Origin: a virus
Virus record (IMG/VR): IMGVR_UViG_3300042311_000345
Coordinates: 1 to 21,351 of that record
Length of the DNA: 21,351 bases
Strand: one strand, 5' to 3'
Shown here: one piece after another, positions 16,501 through 21,351 of the stretch
How positions within the stretch are numbered: position 1 is the stretch's first letter
Layout of the letters: the number at the start of each line of letters is the position of its first letter
Notes under the pieces: generated by a model
What the model saw: only the letters and a program-made list of their open reading frames with translations
Database searches by the model: none
What the model was told of the DNA's origin: nothing
Program-made: the position numbers and the translations under genes

Positions 16501-19500
16501 TATGTGTCTTCGGCATATTTGTTTTTAAATAGTTTACCATTAACTACTTTACGTGAGAAATCAAAAACATATGAAGGTAGTTCTCAAAAAGATTTAGATT
16601 ACCTTTTTGCAACGTTAAAGAAATTTGGTGCGGTTCACAAAATGCCTTATGCTTGGATATTGAAGATGGGTTCTATTTGGAATAGATATAAAACATTTAC
16701 TAATAGTGGTGTTGATATTTTAGATAATTGTTGGAAAAATTTTGATGCAAATATCAATTATGACCCGGTTAATTCAGACCCTACTAAAATATATACGTTT
16801 ACAATACCGGGACAAACAGGGTCAACTAGTGTTGTTTTACAAAATACTGTGGACACAAGTTTCCCATTATTTTTCTCAAATGTATCTGCGGACACAACTA
16901 CAATTAACACCGGATTTTATCCAAAATTAATAAATGACTTCAACGTATTTTATCAAGGGTTTGAGGTTTATTCAGGGTATACTAATGCGGACATACAAAA
17001 TGGGTTTAATAAAGGAGTAACATTAAATAATGTTGTTGATAGTGTTATTAATGGTTCAAATGGTGTTGCTACAGGTTCCACTAGATTCATTAAAGTCATT
17101 CCTTGGTCGGTATCGGTTAAAACACCGGATAAAATATCGTCATATATAATGCCTTCACAAGGTTCATTATTCAATCAAACATTTAATGAGTGTTTTACCC
17201 CTAATGGTACTCTTCAAATTGAAGTTACCGGTAACACATCTATGTATAATGGTTCTGTTAGATTATTTTGGTCAGCACCAAACTACGGATATTTTGATAA
17301 TACAAAATTAGTGAAACCAACACCAAGTCAATATTTAAAACAAATATTTACGGGTCAAAGTTCTCAACAAAATTATTCATTCAATGGGGTAACTAATGAC
17401 TACACAAATATTAGTGAAATGTTTTCGGTTTTTGAAAAAAATGTGTTGGATAAATTTGAGACAGAGTTTTTAAAATTTTCTAAATCAATTTATACTTTTG
17501 ATGAGAATGAATCTGAAGTTGATACTGATACTGAAAAATCATTTGGTAATTTCCAAAAATTAATGACAAGTATGATGGTAGTACCAACCGTAAATGGTTT
17601 AAGTAGTGATGGTACCGTTACGGATATCCAAACAAGACAATTAACTAATTTATCAAACCTTATTACAAATTTTTTAAATTATGACGTTGTGTTTAAATAT
17701 GGAAATCCGGGTGGGTTTGATAAAAGATTATTTTATACTTTTTCGAAACACCCTATTACGTCACCAATTACTTGGGATTATTATACATCTAATACTGCAA
17801 ATGGTCTACCAAGTCAAACAACCTTGGCTTTATCACAGACAACATATCCTGATGCTTGGAATGCTTTGAAAACTTATGTTGGGTTTTCAGATATACCTGA
17901 ATTAGTTTATAAAGATAGTGGTTCTTATATCACAGATTTTTTCATTGATTGTAATGTTGCGTTTACTGTTGAAAGTATTACGAACTTATATCCAATTATT
18001 AAGATTTATGCAACACAAAAATTAAAAGACCCTACATTGAACTATGATAAATTTATCACATTAGTTAATGATTACTTAACAAGTATTGATTCTTTTAATA
18101 CCAAGATTTTGAATAATTTGATGATTAAGATTCAAAAAGAATTACCAAATGTTAATGATACTCCTCAACAAAAAACTCAAAGTGTTTTAGATAGTACTCA
18201 AACTAAAGTTGAGTTATGGGAGTCATTCAAAGCGACAAATGATAAATGGATTGCGGGTAATGATTTCAAAACAAAAACGTTATTTGAAGATATATTATTA
18301 TTGGATAGAGCAAGTCGTGATGTTGGAGACAAAATATTAGTTGATGTTATCAAATTAAAAGATAGGTTAACCGATATTAATGTTAAAACAAATATGTTAA
18401 CATATATTCAAACAATATTAGTTGAGAATAACTTTGTTGTTATGAATATTCCATCATATATTAACTTTTATAATGTACAAGATGCGGTTAAAAACGCAAA
18501 ACCAACCCCTGAAGGAACGTTAGAATTTGCTAATACAATGTTTGGTACTTTTTTAAATGTTGATTATAGAAATTCATCGGCAAAAATGGTTTGTTTTTAT
18601 GGTGGAAAACCAAGTGAACAATTAGATTTAAAAAATAATGTTGATTATCGTTTTAGAAATGACGCATTTGATTTAAGACGTGCGAGCGACAACCCATTAT
18701 TAGAAAATCAAATTGGTAAAAAAGATTGGGATAAATCAAACAAAGTTGTTGGGTTTAATGTTGATATGGGTCCTCAAAATCAATCAATTTTTCAAGGATT
18801 CAATGTTTCTCAGAACCCTGGTAAATCAACTGCGGAATCATTAGAAGTTATTAATCAAATGGCTAATCAATCGGGTAATAGAGGTGGTTCTACTCAAAGT
18901 ACTTCATTATATAATGTGTATAAAAATAGAAGTTATTCTTGTACTATTACTATGATGGGTAACGCGATAATCCAACCAACAATGTATTTTAATTTAAGAA
19001 ATGTCCCAATGTTTAGTGGACCATATATGATAACAAGTGTTAATCATACAATTACTCCGGGTAATTTTGAAACAGTTATTGAAGGTATTAGACAACCTAC
19101 GGCATCATTACCTAAGGTTGAAAATTATATACAATCTCTTAAAACAACATTGTTAAAGACAATTACTGATAAACTCTCACAAGAAAAGGCTGATAAGGCA
19201 AAAGCGTCGTCAACAGGAACTACTAGTAATTCAAACATTAAAAAACAGAAAGAGGAAAAGGTTAAAGAATTAACAAAGAATGGTGGTACCAAAAGTGATA
19301 ATACTCAAACGTGTAAACCAATTAGTGATTATGATAAATATACTCTTGACAAACCTTCGGCAACTACCGTTAATTATAATGATGTTATTTCGTTAATAAC
19401 TACAAATACTGATAATAGAATTAGATATGCAGTTTTTGCTAAAATGTACTTGAGTTCGGCAAATGGGTCTCAGTTAAAAACAGTGGCACATAATTATAGT

Positions 19501-20259
19501 GGGGTTGATTTAACTTCAAAGTGGGGTGCTACGGGGGATAAATATTTTATGACTAAATATTACTGTGACTCAAGTAATTCTACTGATGGTAAAGTTCAGA
19601 CAGCGTACGCCTTCTTTAATAGTGTGGGAGACCATATTAATTTTTTAATGGAAAGATATCAAAATAGAGCTAGTATGATTAAAAGTATTAATGCTAAAGA
19701 TATTGCTAAATTTTTAATATTATATTCGGATAATAGTATTCCTAAAAATGAAGATGAATATACCACAATGAATCCTACTGATATATCAAATATTGAAAGT
19801 AGAGTTCAAGAGGCTATTAATATTTTTAATCCTGTAACAGGTAATGTTTCGGGAACACAACCAGCCGCAGATGTTCCGGCACCAACACCATTTATTTCAA
19901 AATATAAATATACAATTTCAAATTCACCAATTATTGAATCATTAAAAGTGACTATAGACCCTGCTCAAGGTGCTTGGCAAATATTTGTTGCAAGATGGGA
20001 TTATACTATAACAGCGTCTTGTGCGGGAGGTACTGGAACTAATCAAGACTTAAATGCTGGTGATATATCAACAAATGGTCAAGAATATTTTGTTGATACT
20101 GAATCATTATTGAGAGATTTTGACTGTGACAAGAAAGATTATAAAGGAGAATATAAATTAACATTAGAGTTAATTGCTAATCCGATAACACCGGGAGGTG
20201 AACGTGACTCTACAAGACAACAAGCTGTAAAAACATTCTCATATAACTTTAAACTTTAA
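13522..20259 (+). CDS. Giant baseplate hub-like protein with glucosaminidase-like C-terminal region
   Basis: At 2245 aa this is the largest gene here. Residues about 140-240 (LLGITSIQIRQGLDFLPTIS, MRLVDIKGRALFEA, PLFHLTIKGYYG) look like a hub or wedge N-terminal fold. Residues about 1794-1860 (YSCTITMMGNAIIQPTMYF, then GPYMITSVNHTITPGNFETV and IEGIRQP) look like the terminal hub fold of gp27/late-control-D proteins. Between them about 1500 residues are not recognised. After a Lys/Thr-rich linker, residues about 1954-2070 resemble a glucosaminidase-type lysozyme (AHNYSGVDLTSKWG, then a VGDHINFLMERYQNRA helix), but the usual catalytic Glu is not seen. The last about 130 residues look beta-rich. 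It probably forms the central hub or spike platform and carries a wall-directed module. The start overlaps the gp53-like gene, and a single long frame suggests a fusion of several ancestral baseplate genes. Confidence 0.68.
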   Translation: MVDKSENILVEFDYNNITIIDPNKVVDENKKVKERYVNQEDLVMYANLECNILPRTKLAIGTANNDAIRTVSIAKINFLNPGNKGKLDNSYTDELTGKGTLQGKGVNQNKLNSVQNPNNSDDYYITQTMMSDGKPGSVDNGLLGITSIQIRQGLDFLPTISMRLVDIKGRALFEAGDNSPYAAFFNLPYPLFHLTIKGYYGKAVRLGLMLQNFTTTYNAADGNFQVDLTFYTYKYTVLTEVTMGALMATPHMYQSRLKIQSSKGGPSKTSKVEDLIVERGYQKIRELYSEYKSKGMIPDDFPEITLIQMKERIENFIKNILDSFTKQNLDPLTDLDTYGSQLQDYQGNVFYYSPQSWFNKYMDTENFFMLNKSGVKVYTFKKEINTSQKKSDAISELKKLINENNTLLGKNKTCGTNGKYSISGKETPCTISNSIKYEIFPKQVQVNDIDFTETYKAQKKSSQPTDLDISNFKADLVKSNTFNSLEINNTDGQNQVKYNYFVFEGPGSFIDLIDKINKDLKTKREEIQEKLTIALSELLQSKDNGIGFVPTIRNVLAVVFANGEAFLRLMDDVHTKAWAQRDNKIRKNVVFNKQVAGASADNKNSGDDVNQPIYPWPQVIKETTGENGQEKYELRYPGDNDIIGETKGFLSDVWPEIEFVEEFLRALVEKEKPPSPFTPSSNSLTEPNRVSLNAIEFPIGNEVFNNKQDVKFFYEIYERVLFTSHYSRLSRASSNVGDTNNITNVIAEAETTNIKTSLGTDNPFLIKKLKEYGFTGDNFERVLRQISNEGIGESWQNYIRGIFNTTYIKNTVDNSGFEFISSDILTESSSQPLVSLNNENLVVQYITNSTTSNNVDLEDIYPFTDTKWINGGLADGGSSNYNSAFNTTKGLTYNTKNKVISNFTDAKSVDVNRPITNFVYKTINAPVVNKLELSNFYSTRTYDAQLPTEGDIIYHNYSGGVSTYQTTSMFNTPYFINSIQEGVNKFKNKELYPYVSSAYLFLNSLPLTTLREKSKTYEGSSQKDLDYLFATLKKFGAVHKMPYAWILKMGSIWNRYKTFTNSGVDILDNCWKNFDANINYDPVNSDPTKIYTFTIPGQTGSTSVVLQNTVDTSFPLFFSNVSADTTTINTGFYPKLINDFNVFYQGFEVYSGYTNADIQNGFNKGVTLNNVVDSVINGSNGVATGSTRFIKVIPWSVSVKTPDKISSYIMPSQGSLFNQTFNECFTPNGTLQIEVTGNTSMYNGSVRLFWSAPNYGYFDNTKLVKPTPSQYLKQIFTGQSSQQNYSFNGVTNDYTNISEMFSVFEKNVLDKFETEFLKFSKSIYTFDENESEVDTDTEKSFGNFQKLMTSMMVVPTVNGLSSDGTVTDIQTRQLTNLSNLITNFLNYDVVFKYGNPGGFDKRLFYTFSKHPITSPITWDYYTSNTANGLPSQTTLALSQTTYPDAWNALKTYVGFSDIPELVYKDSGSYITDFFIDCNVAFTVESITNLYPIIKIYATQKLKDPTLNYDKFITLVNDYLTSIDSFNTKILNNLMIKIQKELPNVNDTPQQKTQSVLDSTQTKVELWESFKATNDKWIAGNDFKTKTLFEDILLLDRASRDVGDKILVDVIKLKDRLTDINVKTNMLTYIQTILVENNFVVMNIPSYINFYNVQDAVKNAKPTPEGTLEFANTMFGTFLNVDYRNSSAKMVCFYGGKPSEQLDLKNNVDYRFRNDAFDLRRASDNPLLENQIGKKDWDKSNKVVGFNVDMGPQNQSIFQGFNVSQNPGKSTAESLEVINQMANQSGNRGGSTQSTSLYNVYKNRSYSCTITMMGNAIIQPTMYFNLRNVPMFSGPYMITSVNHTITPGNFETVIEGIRQPTASLPKVENYIQSLKTTLLKTITDKLSQEKADKAKASSTGTTSNSNIKKQKEEKVKELTKNGGTKSDNTQTCKPISDYDKYTLDKPSATTVNYNDVISLITTNTDNRIRYAVFAKMYLSSANGSQLKTVAHNYSGVDLTSKWGATGDKYFMTKYYCDSSNSTDGKVQTAYAFFNSVGDHINFLMERYQNRASMIKSINAKDIAKFLILYSDNSIPKNEDEYTTMNPTDISNIESRVQEAINIFNPVTGNVSGTQPAADVPAPTPFISKYKYTISNSPIIESLKVTIDPAQGAWQIFVARWDYTITASCAGGTGTNQDLNAGDISTNGQEYFVDTESLLRDFDCDKKDYKGEYKLTLELIANPITPGGERDSTRQQAVKTFSYNFKL

Positions 20260-20278
20260 TTTTTTCTTAACTAACAGA

Positions 20279-20293
20279 TATTTATATATAAAA
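20279..20293 (+). promoter_or_regulatory. Candidate late promoter motif before the 74-aa gene
   Basis: TATTTATATATAAAA begins 21 bases before the ATG at 20300, identical over 15 bases to the motif before the sheath gene. It would drive the two-gene unit 20300-21200. Confidence 0.45.
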
Positions 20294-20299
20294 AAGATT

Positions 20300-20524
20300 A
20301 TGGATACAAAATCATTATTAGAGAATTACTTAGGTAAAAAAACCCGTACTACTGAGAAAGATATGGGTAACGGTTCAAAACAAGTTTGTGATTTGGATTC
20401 AGGAGATTGTTATACAATTAGAATGAAAGATGGTCTAATCGAAAGAGTTGACAATACAATGAGCCAAAATAGAAAAATACAAGTTGAAACCACAACAGGT
20501 GTAAAACAATTATTAAACGGATAA
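20300..20524 (+). CDS. Small hypothetical protein (74 aa)
   Basis: No family is recognised. The protein is hydrophilic, with one possible CxxxxxxC pair (QVCDLDSGDCYTI, C30 and C37) in a short beta-like stretch, and no signal peptide or membrane segment. Its start is supported by the upstream TATTTAT motif and the A-rich leader. It ends one base before the ATG of the next gene, so the two form an operon and may act together. A virion or head-assembly role is possible by position only. Confidence 0.7.
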   Translation: MDTKSLLENYLGKKTRTTEKDMGNGSKQVCDLDSGDCYTIRMKDGLIERVDNTMSQNRKIQVETTTGVKQLLNG

Positions 20525-20525
20525 G

Positions 20526-21200
20526 ATGAGAAAAATAGATAATAGAATTTTAGAAGAAATTGCTAGATATAATTCAATTAACAATTATATTGTAGAACAA
20601 GACGCTACATTACCTCCACCTCCGGGTGAAGACCCAAACGCCTTACCACCAGAGGGTGGAGCTCCGGCTCCGGCACCGGTTGACCCAAATGTTGCATCAC
20701 CTGCTCCGGCAGCACCTGCAGGACCACAACCTGTGGATTTGGCAAATGACCCTGATGTTGAAAAATTAGGTGACGAAGGTAAAGTTGGTGGTACTGAAGA
20801 AATGGATATTACGGATTTGGTAAATTCTCAGAAAAAAGTTGAGGAGAAACAAGAAGAATATTTTGAAAACTTATTCAAGCATTTAGATGGTTTAGAAAGT
20901 AAACTTGGTGAGATGGATGGTATTATGTCTAAATTAAATGATTTAGAATCAAAAATTGAAAAATACAGAGAAAAAACTCCTCAAGAAAAATTAGAATTAA
21001 GAACATTAGATTCAGGGCCATTCAATCAAAAATTAAGTCAGTTCTTTGATGATAAAGAAGAGGATATGGAAAAATCAGGAAAAAATGAATATATTTTAAC
21101 TCAGAATGATGTTGAAGATTATTCTCCTAATGAAATACAAAAAACATTCAGAAATTTTGGTGACGAAACACAACCATCATCATTTCAACAACTAAGATAG
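20526..21200 (+). CDS. Acidic coiled-coil protein with possible prohead-protease site; head core/scaffold candidate
   Basis: This 224-aa protein has four parts. A basic-amphipathic N-terminal helix (residues 1-24, RILEEIARYNSINNYI) ends in IVE. A Pro/Ala-rich linker covers about 28-70. A charged coiled coil runs from about 95 to 155 (EEKQEEYFENLFKHLDGLES, then MSKLNDLESKIEKYREK). The tail is acidic. T4 internal head proteins carry a short N-terminal capsid-targeting peptide cut by the gp21 protease after (I/L)-x-E, and IVE at 22-24 fits that rule. With its acidic, helical make-up this suggests a scaffold-core or internal head protein, but no homologue is recognised and a tail or adaptor role cannot be excluded. 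It has no Shine-Dalgarno sequence and is followed by a strong terminator. Confidence 0.75.
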   Translation: MRKIDNRILEEIARYNSINNYIVEQDATLPPPPGEDPNALPPEGGAPAPAPVDPNVASPAPAAPAGPQPVDLANDPDVEKLGDEGKVGGTEEMDITDLVNSQKKVEEKQEEYFENLFKHLDGLESKLGEMDGIMSKLNDLESKIEKYREKTPQEKLELRTLDSGPFNQKLSQFFDDKEEDMEKSGKNEYILTQNDVEDYSPNEIQKTFRNFGDETQPSSFQQLR

Positions 21201-21204
21201 ATAT

Positions 21205-21233
21205 GACGGTCTTAGGACCGTCTTTTTTTTTTT
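21205..21233 (+). terminator. Strong Rho-independent terminator
   Basis: GACGGTC (21205-21211), loop TTAG, GACCGTC (21216-21222) form a perfect 7-bp GC-rich stem followed by 11 T residues. It starts 5 bases after the stop of the 224-aa gene and is the clearest terminator in the window. Confidence 0.95.
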
Positions 21234-21243
21234 ACAAAACAAT

Positions 21244-21272
21244 TTGACAAACACACGGCTGACACTTATACT
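21244..21272 (+). promoter_or_regulatory. Sigma70-type promoter for the next transcription unit
   Basis: TTGACA (21244-21249) and TATACT (21267-21272) are separated by 17 bases, a perfect -35 box and a one-mismatch -10 box at optimal spacing. An alternative Bacteroidota-style reading is TTTG at 21243-21246 with TACTTTTA at 21269-21276, spaced 22 bases. Either way it differs from the TATTTAT motif of the structural genes and directly follows a terminator, so the next gene probably uses host polymerase. Confidence 0.7.
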
Positions 21273-21301
21273 TTTATAAACCTTTAAATATTTTAAACAC
21301 T

Positions 21302-21351
21302 ATGGCGACAAATTCATTAGACGCAGTTTTGGCTCAATACGAGAAAGCAAA
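21302..21351 (+). CDS. 5' end of an unidentified gene, cut by the window edge
   Basis: Sixteen codons are visible: MATNSLDAVLAQYEKA. The ATG lies 30 bases after a near-consensus promoter and has an A/T-rich leader like the other genes. The fragment is too short to name. Its separation from the late structural genes by a strong terminator and its host-type promoter suggest a gene expressed earlier. A DNA-replication protein such as a gp32-like single-strand binding protein is one guess, with no direct support. Confidence 0.6.
   Translation, partial: MATNSLDAVLAQYEKA

Noticed and set aside
159-20259. Tailocin, type VI secretion or other contractile injection system instead of a phage
   Set aside because: The gp26/gp51 pair, gp53-like protein, possible head-core protein and compact late-gene layout with phage-like promoters fit a phage better. 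No ClpV-type ATPase or effector genes are visible, though the window shows no capsid or terminase gene to settle it outright.
1-21351. Stop codon reassignment as in some large gut phages
   Set aside because: All genes end at TAA or TAG in sensible places, no recognised protein is interrupted by an in-frame stop codon, and the frames are full length with the standard code.
1-21351. tRNA genes, CRISPR arrays or insertion sequences
   Set aside because: The non-coding gaps are all shorter than about 190 bases; I saw no cloverleaf pattern, no regularly spaced repeats and no transposase-like sequence.

Overview
This window is most likely part of the late structural region of a large contractile-tailed (T4-like) phage, probably infecting a member of the Bacteroidota. 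The phage call rests on a single-copy tail sheath, a gp19-like tail tube, a gp26-like protein, a tape-measure-like protein, a gp53-like baseplate protein and two giant baseplate proteins, all on the + strand and tightly packed. The host guess rests on an AT-rich composition, AGA/TTA-biased codons, A/T-rich leaders with no Shine-Dalgarno sequence before any start codon, and a Bacteroidota-style Ig-like domain and OmpA-like domain inside virion proteins. Names come from recognition of sequence patterns, not from searches.

Layout. 1-41 may hold the first codons of a divergent gene. 159-3725 is the tail sheath, enlarged by an insertion of about 365 residues. 3783-4601 is a HAD-superfamily enzyme sitting inside the tail cluster. 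4782-5270 is the tail tube, closed by a clear terminator. 5377-6132 is a gp26-like protein whose end overlaps a +1-frame gp51-like ORF (to 6274) that has no ATG; a prfB-like slippery site joins the two. 6320-8191 is the tape measure protein. 8224-13203 is a 1659-aa baseplate protein carrying an OmpA-like domain. 13206-13532 is a gp53/LysM-like baseplate protein. 13522-20259 is a 2245-aa hub-like protein with a glucosaminidase-like C-terminal region. 20300-20524 and 20526-21200 are a small unknown protein and an acidic coiled-coil protein with a possible prohead-protease site. A strong terminator (21205-21233) and a near-consensus sigma70-type promoter (21244-21272) then start a different transcription unit, with only 16 codons of its first gene in the window.

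How they work together. The sheath and tube form the contractile tail and the tape measure sets its length. The gp26/gp51 pair sits between tube and tape measure, where other tailed phages encode frameshifted tail assembly chaperones. The gp53-like, 1659-aa and 2245-aa proteins would form the baseplate and hub, with OmpA-like and glucosaminidase-like modules positioned to engage peptidoglycan. A repeated TATTTAT-ATAAAA motif lies 21-50 bases before six of the structural genes and is the best candidate for the phage late promoter. A line-by-line reading found no GATC in the whole window, and Asp codons switch to GAC before C, which points to selection against a GATC-targeting restriction system.
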